In this document: positions 23,301 to 34,338 of the stretch, one piece after another
Layout: each line of letters opens with the position of its first letter
Position numbering within the stretch: the stretch's first letter is position 1
Assembly (NCBI RefSeq): GCF_016808335.1
Contig: NC_053136.1
Coordinates: forward strand, 5,934,531 to 5,998,530
Direction: 5' to 3'
DNA length: 64,000 nt
DNA from: Panicum virgatum
Taxonomy: Eukaryota > Streptophyta > Magnoliopsida > Poales > Poaceae
Position numbers and translations under genes: made by a program
The notes under the pieces: generated by a model
Databases searched by the model: none
What the model was told of the DNA's origin: nothing
The model's input: only the letters and a program-made list of their open reading frames with translations

Positions 23301-24212
23301 GCCCAGGGAAAAAGGGGAAAGGTCGCGTGGGTGATACCATTCCCCATGCGTGTGTTTAGGTCTGCCTGGCCAGGTTAACAAATTCGATTCGAATCGTCCG
23401 TCTCTCACGGATATTGAGACTGCTTAACCCTTTTGCCACATAGAGTAAGAAGTGGAACAATGATGATGAGGAATATGGTTGAATGATGAAAATAATTGTT
23501 TTTCACCATGTATGCTATTGGATAGATGCTAATGTAGAATGGTTAATCGAACTAGAACTTGAAAGCTAAAATATGAAAATAAGGACTTACTCTTTGTTGC
23601 TTTTCGGTAAAAACAAACCCCTCAAGCCAAAAGCCTTGCATATCTAGTTAGAGGGCTAAGTATATCCTAGTCGGGTAAGCCTTACTGAGTGTTAGTATAC
23701 TCAGCCTTGCTTGTGGCTCAATTTTGTTTTCAGGTGATACGTTTGAAGATCAGGTAGCTAGCTTGACTTGGCCGTGTATTTTACCTCCTGGTTGGTCGGT
23801 GGAGTGGGATACGACTCCGGCCAACGATGACAATACCGAGTGATGTCATATACGGGCTTCATCATGACATCGTGTATCGTCGTTTAGAACTCGCTTTATT
23901 TCCGCTGCAGTTGAACCCTGAACTACTTTCAATTTGAACTTCAAGTACCTTTCTGAGATTTCGAACTTGGTTTGTAATAATTAAGTTAAGACTCTGTAAT
24001 ATAATGTTTTTGTGAAATGTTGTACTCTCTGGACTCACCTTCGTGTGAGTTGCATGTAAGCTTTGGGTTCGATCGACGCTCAGGTGGATGTTTCGGGACC
24101 TTACCCGACAGCACTGTCGGATTACTCCGTTTGAAGTGTGTGTTAGCCGGGATTACCTCTAGGGTGATGGTTAGCGCACTTGAGCCGGATTAATTAGGGC
24201 GGTGTTGCCACA
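20341..24212 (+). mobile_element. Gypsy-like LTR inserted in the MULE transposase
   Basis: It begins TGTGACACC and ends GTTGCCACA. The flanking 5-mers are ATCGA (20336-20340) and ATCAT (24213-24217), an imperfect target duplication. The transposase frame resumes across it, ending ...LLND on one side and starting DPGVVF on the other, so the insertion limits are well supported. The part right of 23015, with TCACTCGCGAG and a GGCGGT-type end, resembles the LTRs at 34339-36343 and 45779-51846. An inner insertion (20946-23006) enlarges it. No gag or pol is present, so it is a solo LTR. Confidence 0.68.
20946..23006 (-). mobile_element. Putative inner insertion within the LTR
   Basis: The 8-mer GATTTCCT occurs at 20938-20945 and again at 23007-23014. 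If one copy is removed with the 2.06 kb between, the outer LTR reads GTGATTTCCTGTCACTCGCGAG, matching the uninterrupted relative near 34990. Read on the minus strand the insert begins TGTAACACCC, a common Gypsy LTR start, and ends TTTGTTATA. It includes a GC-rich segment at 21800-22500 with no credible gene. Which superfamily it belongs to is uncertain. Confidence 0.45.
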
Positions 24213-26210
24213 ATCATTAAGTAAGACAGCAACTGCCTGGTACCGCTCTCTGAAGTACCTTGTGCATCCGTATATGATGAACTCATCTATACCAACAAGA
24301 GGAAATCCACGAACATGACGCATTACCATATTGTAACACTCTGCGTGGTTGGTTGTCTCAATCCCATATCGACGCCACCAGTGTCGTATAGAAGTGACCA
24401 CTTCTCCTTAGGTGCATCCTTAACCCACTGTGTGAAAGGTCCGCCGCCGGAACGTTTCCGGCTGGAGGTTGAGGCCTGTTCCTTTAGCAGCTCGGCGCAC
24501 ATGTTATCTAGCACCTGCTACAAAGCATCAAAATTTCGTTGCTGATTCTGAGTGCACAACCTCTTGAACAAATTCATAAATTCCTTATTCTTGAAGCGCT
24601 CATAAAAGTTTGCACCCATATACCTTATGCACCACCTACTCACAACATCTGGACATAGAGGAGGTTGTCCTCAACTTTCTTCATGTAGTTGCCTTATTGC
24701 TGCTAGAAGGCCTGCATGCCTGTCACTGATGAGGCAAACATCTGTCCTTGCAGCAACAACGTGAATCTTCACACGTTCAAGGAACCAGTACCAGCTCTCT
24801 GTGTTCTCATTCTCAATAAAAAAGCAAAGGCGATGGGAACCACCAGCTTGTTGCAATCAACTCCAATCGCTGTCGATACACAGAACAGGAAGACAATACA
24901 TAAATGCCCTCACACATGCACCAAGGCAGAAGAAAGCACGAAACAGAAACCCAGATCCCCCATATAAACTCGATACAATGTAAGTATCAGTCGCTCTTGC
25001 AGGATTTCTCTACACAATTGCTGATAGCATGTGAGGCAGGTTATCATATGATGCCTCATATGTGCCGAACCTCATCTCAAACACCTTTTGTTTTGCCCGC
25101 CAAGCCTTTGCATAGCTGATTTTGTCTTGAAAACGGTCGTCTATGTCCCTAATTATCAATTTTGGCTCATAATCAATTTTGTCGAGAATCACCCCATACA
25201 TCTTCTTGGCCGCGAAAGTGGATGTGATGTTATGGTGATTTTGCGCAACAGCAGTCAATCTGCATATATATGGTATAACAATTGAACACTCCCAGTGTGT
25301 CTTGTACTTGCCCTTGTAGGCATGTACTCGCCATGTACAATCGCCATTGACACACTTCACCTCATATTCTTTGCTGCTAGACTTCACAACTCTGAATTAC
25401 TTCCTCAACGATATAGCCCGAAGCTTCACAGCATCCTTCACAGCTTCAATGCTAGGATACTTTGCCCCCTGCACATCCTCATTCTCTCTGTATTTGTACT
25501 CATTACCCCTAATATCCTGTATCACTGGATTTCCGAAACCCTTGTCTCGCCATTCACCTAGCAACGGGTAGCCCTCATCGTCTGATGAGTCTCCACGTTC
25601 TTCCATCATTCGAGCCTCTGGTCTTCATTTTCTACAGCTTCCACTGTTCCAGGTATCCGCTCTCCCTCATCAGCTAAATCTTACGGCTCAGGTTGAATGA
25701 CATACATGTTCTGATCTTCTTTTTCTCCTACCTGATCAGCTATACCTTGCGGCTTAGATTTTATGACATGCATGTTCTGATCTTCATTTTCTTGTTCCAT
25801 TGATTGGTTCATATGAGATGATGTACTTGTGGACCCTTCACCGAAATGACCTGACTTCTGGTGAATCTGAATTAGTATTGCAAGAGGCCACCCATGGTTA
25901 ATAGCTGCTTGCATGTAGGTCCGCCATTCTTCGGTGTTTGTTATAAGCATCAACTCCCAGAAATCCCCATCATTTGCCCAATTCGTCACAGTCTGAACGG
26001 TTAGGAAATAGGTCTTTGGATTCACATTGAATATCTCGTGAAGCCATTTGCGTATGAAACCAAAACTCCTCTCTAAGGGTTTATCTATTTCGCACTCTCT
26101 GCGTTTAAAAGCTGATAGATCTACTCCATACGCATCATGAGAAATATAGTAGTCATCATAATAAACTTAAAAACGAAGTTTGCTCGACATATCTGGCCAC
26201 ACAATAATGA

Positions 26211-26670
26211 TATTAAACTGATTGCTAATCTACTATATCAACAAAAATAATTACAACATAAACTGTTTGTAAAGCGTAGAAGAATTTTGGTTACTTGTAG
26301 TCGCCGGCTTAAAAATCCGGCAGGGCTTCGCCTCTCTCCCTCCCTCCCTCCCTCCCTCCCTCCCTCTCTTTTCTTTTTTTTTTTCTGGAATTTTAGTGAT
26401 GCAAATGAGGGGTGGGGGGACCAGTCAACCCTTATATATAACTTGTGGGAGCTGGTCGCCCCGCTGCCGGGCGGCCTGTCCTTCAGGGGCCCGCGCGCAA
26501 ATTTTCCGCGAAAACTTTTGCAGAAAAGCCCTTGCCGCCCGGCAGCGGGGCGACCAGGTGCGGGCCGCCCGGCAGCGGGGCGGCCGGGGTATATTTCTGT
26601 AAATTTCGAGAACGAAAATATATTTTTTGTAAAAAACGAAATTAAAAAATATAAAAATAAAAAAACCGCG
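26211..26670 (-). repeat. Right terminal inverted repeat of the MULE
   Basis: It is the reverse complement of the left TIR, with the same order of features. It includes an expanded CCCT microsatellite (about 26337-26367) that corresponds to a shorter GGGA run in the left TIR, so the two TIRs have diverged mainly by repeat-length change. Confidence 0.85.
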
Positions 26671-26678
26671 TTGGCCGG

Positions 26679-27928
26679 CGGCGACGGGCTCGCAACTCTC
26701 GTCGGAGCGGTCACATCGACTGGGCTAGCTCAGTAGCCCGGTATGCCTCCTTTCTTTTTGGTCTCGGACTCTCTCGGCCCGACTCGGCCCACGCTAGGTT
26801 TGTTCATGTGAATTGCGCGCTCGGATGGATGCGGGCTGTCTACGAGCCCAGCTGAAGCAAGCCCACAAGCAAAAAGAGAGGCTGAGGCGATTAACTCGAC
26901 GGCCCACATGCCTTCACTTTCTTCAAAAGGCATCCAAACCACAAATGCCCGCGTCAGACAAGAGAATAGATGATCAAGAGAACATCCGATTGGTCTCAAT
27001 CTACCATTGTTAAACCTAACTTAAGGTTTTTACTTTTCTCATTAACATCTGCTCTAGGGTGGGTAGCCAGTATACTGCCGCAAGTGACTGGTTCCGTGGT
27101 TCGAACATAGAAGGGGCGCATAAGTCATAAGTGTACGTACATGAGCGCCCTTTTGTTGTTTTGGAACACTAGACCTTGAAAAGTAAAATAGGACATCGTT
27201 AGTTCATCCTGGGAGAGAGGGATTGTTTCGGCTTGTGTTTGTGTGTGTTTTCTTCTCTCAGATTGCGCACGAGTATTTTGTCCTTTCGGCGGTGGACTTG
27301 AAGGCTGCAGCGTACGTTGGCTCAATCCTGCAGGAAGGCTGCAGTACCTTGCTCTGACCATGCGATGCGATACCATACGCGGCCAGTTAGTCGTTAAATC
27401 CAGAAGGCCTGTCTGGTCACCTGCCCACCACGACACGCTGTGCCAGAGGTATTCAGATGCTCTCTGGTCGCAGATGCACCGTCTGAAACTGGAGTACTCT
27501 AGTGATGGTAACAGTACGATTTCTATCCCTGCTGCTCAAATTGGATACCACGTTGAAGCCGAAACAGAAAGTACAAAACTACCAATGGGGAACCCGTTGA
27601 ATCCACACGGCAGCTCGTGGTGGATGTGGATTATCAAATCACAGGAAGACGCCATGGCCGAATTGCTCGATCACAAAACCATCACATATTTCCATACACC
27701 AATGTGCTACCGCAGAGAACATTTCCGACCAAACTAAATACTGGGCATGACATATACACTATGCCAACAGTTACCTGGTGTTAGCGGTAAGCTGGACGTC
27801 GCTTTACAATAGTAGCCTACGTGTATTTTTCAGCTTTCCTGACCTTCGTGCATATACTGGGGTTATCCTTCACCTTTCAATATTTTTCGATCATAAAGTA
27901 GACAGACAATACGGATGCTGGATTCACC
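26679..27928. other. Interval between the MULE and the KAKU4-like gene
   Basis: No gene is recognised. Near 27062-27110 there is a segment with GGGTAGCCAGT and GTGGTTCGAACA, which could be A- and B-box remnants of a tRNA-derived SINE. The 164-codon ORF at 27243-27737 on the plus strand has no recognisable domain and lies antisense to the likely 3' end of the next gene. The part nearest 27928 probably holds the 3'UTR of that gene. Confidence 0.4.
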
Positions 27929-30900
27929 TCACCTCCACTCTCTCCTCGGCCTTCCGACCGGCCTCTTCGCCTGAATGCGGCCTGCGTCGGGCACCTGTCC
28001 TGCCGGCGCCGGATTGTTCAGCTGTGGCGGCCCATTCGATGATCTGTCGGCCTGGCGATTGTTTGGGCGACGACTTCTGCAGGCAGTCGCAGGTGTCCTT
28101 GTCTTCGTAGGAATGTTGCTCTGCAAGTTGAAACCCCTCTTGTAACTTTTGGAGCTGTTCACTGGATGGAAGCCCATCGATACGCTGAAACAGATATGTA
28201 TGACATTTCAGAATCCAGCAGCTATTTACAGAACATTCCAGCAGCTGTATCTATATCGACTAAGTATAATATCAGGTAAAAGATGATAGACAAAAAAAAG
28301 GGGCCAAAACAGAGACCACGGCCACAGAACATTGGCCATCTGAAACTAAAATAACTGTCATCGAAGATACCTGGGTGCAGCCTCAATATCTTCTTGAAAC
28401 ATCAGCTTGGAGGCAGAACAAGAGGCATTGCCCACGGAGCACTCTACAGGTAAACGAAAAACATTTGATAAGAAAAAGGTAGCGACTTGAGGTTCATTCT
28501 CACATTAGTACATAATTAGAGAATTAGTGTGGCTGAAGTATGGCGACATACTGTCATTCTTTCCTAAAGTGCTGGATCCATTTTGCTTTAGTCTGACTCT
28601 TCGAGACTCTTCAAAAGTAGCCCCTGTGCTGGAGTACTTTCGTTTCATAACCTGCAGTATCGATTATGTCATTATGTTTATGTACTACAAGATCGAGCAG
28701 ACAGTATAAGAACAAACATAAAAACAGGAGATTTAGCAGTGTCTACTCTACCTAAAAAGTTAAGACATGGCATCAACAAGGTAGTAAACAAATTACTTTA
28801 GGTGACAGCATTGCATCAGGAGAAGGTCCTTACAGAGGCACAAGAACTGTTTGCATAATTCCAGATTTGAACACACGGTAAACAAACAATATGCAGCAGT
28901 GTCTACTCCATCTAAAATTTTGACACGACACCAACAAAAAAGAAAATTCTATAGTCCAACTGTCAATTGTCACTTACAGATCACCAGATCACTATTGTCT
29001 GAAGTTATTACACTAAAAAAATTATACTAAGAAAGCAACAAATTAGTAACAGCCGAGAAACCTAACAATATGGCAGATTTTGTGTTTTTCAGCATCTAAA
29101 TTCTAAACTAGTTAGAAACATATTGTACATCTATGTATTGACAAGGCACATACAAGTGTAGTGAAACTCACAATTGTGGAATTCTATAGGTATGGTCGCC
29201 AGACTTAGGATGATTACAGTTTCTCAAGATAAGAAGACTCACAGGCTGACTCTTGTCACGATTTTTGGTGCCAAGGCCTTTGATAGTAGTTGAACTTTTC
29301 TTCAGCCATTCCTTCTCAACACTGTTGTCAAACCCTGGACTGTAAGCTGGAATCTCCAAATCTGCCTTTAGAGAGGTGTTTGGACTCGAAGAGTATGCAA
29401 CAGGGTGTTGCTGAGTGCTAGCATGCCATGCAATGGGAAGAATAATTTCAGGTTCATCCACACCCGGGTCTGAATCTACCACCCGCTCTTGAATTGTCTT
29501 TATTAATTCATCACATTCCAACCTAGCATAAAGGGCAAAAGTCAAACATCCTGGTCCAATCTATCCAGCAATTGGCTATATAAATAACCATAGAACAGAA
29601 AGTTTTAGATCTTTGTGTCAATGATTTCTGTTTTTTGTTTCTGCAATATCCTATGGAGAAAATAATGGGACAACAGTCTTGAAATTTTGTGTCACTTTTC
29701 ATTTCTAAAAGATGTCAGTCAGCAAAGTGGCTCTATAAATAATCAGTAGAAGGGTATTTCAGATCTTTATGTCAATGCCATGTGCTTTTATTGCTGCGAG
29801 ATCCTAAGGATATAACAGTGGAACAACATTCTTGAATTTTGGTGTCATGAATTTGGCAGCTTTACATTTCCTAAAATAAATTCAGTGAACAAATGGAGAC
29901 TCTGCAAAAACTGACGAAGTACTAAAACACCGTGAAGAGGCCCACATGTTTGAGCATACAAATTCAAACATTGAAAGAGAAAAACCAAGCTTGCACATCT
30001 TAAGGTAAACAATTCAAGGAAATAGGATATACCGTGAGTAACTATCCTGCATAAGTAACTGCTTAACAGCTTCTTTTGGGTCTATTTCTGAGACAACTGC
30101 AAAGGATCCCTTGCCAGAATCTTTCAAAACGATCTCCTTTCCACTCTAAAACAGTAGGAAAGCATTTAGATTGATGATACAAATTTCTCAAAGTACCCAA
30201 TTTATCACTCCGGTGCTCCAAGAGAACTGCTTGTTTTAATACTACCAAATTGTAAAAAAAAACAGAATTATAGGGTTGCAGATGCAGAGAATGGGCTTAC
30301 CAAGTCTAACTGATAGCTGTCAGAAGCAACGCACATCCCAGTACCATCATCTGTTTGATAAGAAAATTATGAATTAGGAAAACTCACTAGATCATTGATA
30401 AAGCAACTTTTACAAAGCTCGTCAACATTCACGACAACATTGAATTAACATTGTCATGGAATTAGCGATGATCAGATTTGCAGTACAAATTGTGACATTC
30501 ATAACAGCGACATGGTCCTCTATGATCTATACCATTCCCTTTGCGCTGAAGGTTTGAATAAACCCCCTACTTAACACATAGTTAATATCCATGCAAGGTT
30601 CTACCGATCAGTAAACACGGCAGAGAACCTAGAATTCTCGATTTACCATTCGGGGTATTGAACGGAACCGCTAAGTACCCAATTCCCTCTCTATTTTCAT
30701 GCTAACTCGACTTCATTTGCTCACTACACAGTTGCGAATTAATCAAAGCAAGCACCTAGTTCCCCAAAATTGCGCACTGCTGCAAGGCAGCGGCAGCACC
30801 CGCACCACCACCTCCACTAATCGGTGATGCCACACGCGCGTACACGGATAGACACGATTGCAACGCCGACGCGGGAGCCTCACTGGACACCGGCAGCGCG

Positions 30901-31185
30901 AGGGCGGCCTCCACGGCAGCACGAAATTAGGGCGCCAGCATTTCACGAGGCATTTGGAATTGGGAATGGGGGGAGAAAGGGAGAGCGAGTACCAGCGGCG
31001 ACGAGGCCGCGGCGCGGCGGCGACTGCGACGACTCCGGGGAGGAGGTCGTGGTATCGGAGGAGGGGGAATCCTGGTCGAGGACGGCGGCGAGGAGGCGGC
31101 CGGCGCCGCTGACGAGGCAGGAGAGCCACCCGCGAGGCGGCGGCGGCGGCAGCAGCGAGGGATCGCCTGCGGCGGCGGAGGCCAT
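27929..31185 (-). CDS. KAKU4/NUP1-like nuclear-envelope protein (tentative)
   Basis: Seven minus-strand coding exons with GT-AG junctions and consistent phase are 31185-30993, 30350-30301, 30145-30033, 29522-29243, 28651-28552, 28443-28371 and 28184-27929, giving 354 aa. The first exon encodes a low-complexity N-terminus with GWLSCLVSGAGRLLAAVL. Next comes KEAVKQLLMQDSYSREEC-type sequence (exon join RLECDELIKTIQERVVD), which I recall from plant KAKU4-type proteins that sit inside the nuclear envelope and shape nuclei. Exon 5 has MKRKYSSTGATFEESRRVR, resembling basic segments in NUP1-type nucleoporins. The C-terminus is basic and ends KRPVGRPRREWR, an AT-hook-like GRPRR and likely nuclear signal. 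It is shorter than Arabidopsis KAKU4 as I recall it. The gene structure is solid; the name is uncertain. Confidence 0.7.
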
Positions 31186-31451
31186 CAGCGGGCAGAGACG
31201 CGAAAACAAGAGGGATGGCTGGGCAGCGGTTGCGCTGCGGAAACAGGGAGAATTTTGAATTCTCCTACCGCGAGGAGCAACCTGCAACCGCTAGCAATAA
31301 CCCCAATGCGGTTACACGTGGAGTGGTTTCCCCTTACCGAAAGCCGAAAGCGTACTCCACGTCCTCCCCTAGGCCCACATGTCATTGTGTCACTAAGCCC
31401 CGCCTTTCATTAAGGAACGCGTGTTTGTATTTTTTACCATTACATGCAAGG
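31186..31451 (-). promoter_or_regulatory. 5' flank of the KAKU4-like gene
   Basis: About 266 bp separate the start codon from a MULE-like element. No clear TATA box was found, and the ACGT core in TTACACGTGGAGT (31310-31322) is a G-box-like site. The functional promoter may extend into the transposon. Confidence 0.35.
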
Positions 31452-33441
31452 GTAAATTTGCTCTGGACATTGTAGAACGCAATGTTTGCTAGTGGACACC
31501 GTTTAATGTTGAATTTGCTAGTGGACATTGCTGTCTTGTGTCTATTTGCCATCGGACACCAAAACAAATAAAATATTCATTTATTAGTTGGAGGAGGGAT
31601 AAAAAGGATGTAAAGTCAATTTTGCCCTTATCATAGTGGGTAGGTCAGTAAATTCAGCCTACTCTGGTATCTTCTTTTACCTTTTGCATCTTGCGTTGGA
31701 CATGACGGGCACGGTGGCAGCGAGAGTAGCGCCCGGAGCAAAATAGTTCGGCGTTTGAGCATTCCAAAATCTCATGTCCATGGATGCTTTTATTTGACAT
31801 GGCCCATGGACCATGGATGCTTTACAAAAGACAAATCATCGTCACGAGACCCACTGCTGCAGGGAGGCGCCGGAGCTGTGTGCTCCTTCTTGCCGGTAGC
31901 ATCCAGGAGGAGGTTGGGAGCAGCGGCGCCGGGATTAGGTTCATCGAGCCACGGGCGGGGGCAAGGAACCGGCAGCAGCCAACCAGAACGGAGACGGCGC
32001 GGCCCGGCGAGCCGCATTTGGAGGGCGGGCGAGTGGCGGCCGGCCGGCCGGAGGCGGCGCGCACCGGCGAGCCATGTGCGGAGGCCGGGCGAGCGGCGGC
32101 GCTTGCTCGCCCATCGCCAGCCGAGGAATCCTGGTACCTGGCCCCCGTGTAGACAGGAATGGCGGAGCGGTGGCCAGGCCGGTCCGTGCGGCGGAGGAGG
32201 TGGCGACTGGCTAGGCGAAGGCAGCGCAGCCCAAACCGGCTGGTGGGGGCGGCGCGTCTCCACTCTGCAGTCGTCTCCAGGCCGCTCCGTGCGGGCGAAC
32301 AGAGCGTGCAAGTGAATACGGCGCACGGCCAGGCCGGCTGGTTGGAGCAGAGGCAGCGGCGGCCGGCGAGTGACCAGCTCGTGGCCGGCGACGCGGGAGT
32401 AGGCTCGACTGCGGGCGGAGGCCGGCCGCGTGGCTGTCGGCGTGAGCGAGCAAATCTTTTTTTTTTAACATAAGGCAAGAGCAATGCCGGATCGTATAAG
32501 AAGGAGAAGAATGCAGGTTCGTATAATATTTGTGATTACATAAATAAATAACATACTCAAACTCTTAACTAAGAAATACATAAGGGTATTTAGGTAACTC
32601 TTCCCTCGCACGCTTGTCTTCGAATGTCCATTTCTTGTTTGATCAGACTAAGGATATGTGCCGGGGATTGTGAAGTCCCCTAGAAGATACGACGGTTTCG
32701 CTCGTTCCACACATTCTAGGAAGTATAAATTAAGATTGCCGCTATCCGACCCCTGTTTTCATCATTTGCTGCCCGCAATGATGAATTCCACCATTCCTCA
32801 ACGTCGACACTAGGCGAAGGAGTGCATATCAAGCCATCTGACCATAAGTGCACTTGCCACCTGACCTCCTGTGCAAAACAACACTGAAGACAAAGATGTG
32901 CCGCTGTTTCCGGTTCCTGATCACACAAGCAACAAATTGGATTGCACTGCACTCCCTTTGGCAGCAGGACGTCAGCTGTTTGGATCCTCCCCTGAACTAG
33001 CAGCCAAGCAAAGAAACAATGTTTTTCTTCCGTTTTAGCCTTCCAGATTGCCTAGGTGTTGAAGGTGCAGTAGCTTCCCGCAAACTAGATCTCGTATGCA
33101 GACTTTGAGGAGTAGAGGCCATTTGCTGTCCATTTCTAAGAAATTTGGTCCGGTTCCTGTGAGAATTGAACCTCCTGCACCACCTCCCACAGCATGATGT
33201 ATTCAGCCAGTGAGCGAGCAAATCTCCCTCTCCAATCTGATACATGGACTCTACTAAACTGATGGGTATTTTAGTCCATTTACTACATTTCTCTCCTCCA
33301 CTTATAAAAATTAATATTTTATTGACTCCAGTGTCACATTAGCAAATAGCCACAATTGAAAAGTGTCTATCAGTAAAGATGCATTTAGATAGTGTCTCCT
33401 AGCTAAAACCAACATTGAAGGATGTCCAACACCAAAATTAC
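31452..33441. mobile_element. Non-autonomous MULE (Pack-MULE-like) upstream of the KAKU4-like gene
   Basis: The left end (GTAAATTTGCTCTGGACATTG) and the reverse-complemented right end (GTAATTTTGGTGTTGGACATC) are related, and imperfect inverted similarity continues for about 180 bases, for example CTATTTGCCATCGGACACC against CTATTTGCTAATGTGACAC, then AATAAAATATT and GTGGAGGAG-type blocks. The flanks are ATGCAAGG (31444-31451) and ATGCTAGG (33442-33449), a probable target duplication with one mismatch. The GC-rich interior at 31680-32440 contrasts with the AT-rich TIRs, as in Pack-MULEs carrying gene fragments, but I could not name a parent gene. A LINE fragment lies inside. Confidence 0.6.
32458..33209 (-). 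mobile_element. 5'-truncated LINE with zf-RVT domain remnant
   Basis: It is flanked by a perfect 16-bp target duplication, GTGAGCGAGCAAATCT (32442-32457 and 33210-33225). Read on the minus strand it ends in a short A run (plus-strand T run 32458-32466). The coding remnant includes KHCFFAWLLVQGRIQTADV and a CCLCDQEPETAAHLCLQC motif, the zinc-binding segment (zf-RVT) at the C-terminus of plant L1-type reverse transcriptases, with at least two in-frame stops upstream. Truncation at the 5' end, the poly(A) and the long duplication are hallmarks of target-primed LINE insertion. Confidence 0.9.
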
Positions 33442-33449
33442 ATGCTAGG

Positions 33450-33825
33450 GGAGGGGGTGATGTATCAAGTTCAGGTACAGATACCTAGCATACAGATCCA
33501 AATATCAGCCGTGTCCGGAGCATATTGATTCTATATGTTATTCGAAATTTAGAGCTAAAATTGAGAAAATAATCAGACATTCTCTGCTACACATTACTCC
33601 CACCGTCCAAAAATACAAGTCACTCTAAGATTTAAAATTTGTCCAAAAAATAAATCATTTTATCCTATTTAGAAAGTGTATGTGTATGAAAAAATCAATT
33701 AGTGCTAAATATGAATAATAAATAAGGACAAACATGACCATTTTAAATTCTTGTTAATTTGTTCGAGAACTCCTAGGATTACCTTTTTTTGGACGGAGGG
33801 ACTATGTTGTAAGCTCCAATTCTAA
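33450..33825. other. Left part of duplicated segment, copy 1
   Basis: The stretch around AATCAGACATTCTCTGCTA and AAGCTCCAATTCTAA matches 44890-44930 and 45345-45359. It continues across the Helitron at 38256. A Stowaway MITE (33597-33802) interrupts it. Confidence 0.6.
33597..33802. mobile_element. Stowaway MITE
   Basis: Inverted ends are CTCCCACCGTCCAAAAA and TTTTTGGACGGAGGGAC, flanked by the TA target duplication (33595-33596, 33803-33804). The interior lacks coding capacity and matches the degenerate copy at 4633-4841. Confidence 0.92.
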
Positions 33826-34338
33826 TCTATATCTATATTATAAAGACAAAAAAATAATTTGAGAATTTTTCTCACCCAAATCGAGTCCGCCTTACCTCTC
33901 ACACCGGACCCACATGTAAGGAGCAAAGAGGGTGGGAGGGGGCGGAGACCTATAGAAATAACATATTAGAGGATGTTACTGTCAAAACAATAATTTTTTC
34001 ACTGCCCACGCACGTTACACGCCCGTGTACCCACTTAGCGCCGCGCTTCCCCACCCTGCCATCGCCCGGGCTTCGCGACGTGGCTCCACCGTCTTGCGCA
34101 TGCCGCTCCCCTGGTGTTGACGCTCACTACCGACCATCTCTTATCGTCAACCTGATCAGAAAATCATGAGAGTTTGCTTTTCTTACATGCATCTTTATCC
34201 AATAAAGTCCCTAAACCACACTTTACCTTATAGAAAATACAAGTTGTGTTTTTGAGCTAATATGCAGAAAGCACACTTTGGCCCGACATAAAATCACAGA
34301 AAATATCAGAGCGACGATTAAGGCTCAATTGGACCAAG

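Larger units (their letters stand above)
19706..26025 (-). pseudogene. mudrA-like transposase pseudogene, split by an LTR
   Basis: This is the remnant of the MULE transposase, read from 26025 leftward to 24213 and then, after the LTR insertion, from 20340 to 19706. Family blocks in order are YPSIEAVKDAVKLRAISLR (about 25410), the MuDR domain with YEVKCVNGDCTWRVHAYKG (about 25340), ISYAKAWRAKQKVFEMR (about 25090), the DDE core with CLISDRHAGLLAAIRQL (about 24700), a SWIM-type zinc finger (CRCKKAHFLHLPC, about 20120) and a CCHC knuckle (CNLCGADGHTYKKCP, about 19830). Around 24866-24890 the frame passes CID and then meets a stop where about 20 family residues are missing, an internal deletion next to the first catalytic aspartate. 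Several frameshifts add to this. It cannot encode active transposase. Confidence 0.88.
18172..26670. mobile_element. MuDR-like Mutator element (MULE) with long TIRs
   Basis: The outer ends read CGCGGTTTTTTTATTTTTA inwards from both sides and are flanked by TTGGCCGG (18164-18171 and 26671-26678), compatible with the 8-9 bp Mutator duplication. TIRs of about 460-500 bp enclose two convergent genes: a GRF-type zinc-finger gene on the plus strand and a mudrA-like transposase on the minus strand. Each TIR carries a TATA box (TATATA at 18465-18470; TATATA near 26433-26440 read on the minus strand) pointing inward, so each TIR looks like the promoter of one gene, as in maize MuDR. An LTR insertion (20341-24212) splits the transposase gene. 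The copy is non-autonomous now. Confidence 0.88.

Noticed and set aside
26337..26367. The CCCT run as an independent microsatellite locus
   Set aside because: It is the expanded form of a GGGA run present in the other TIR of the same MULE.
30824..31258. 144-codon plus-strand frame
   Set aside because: Antisense shadow of exon 1 of the KAKU4-like gene, whose own splice phase is consistent over seven exons.
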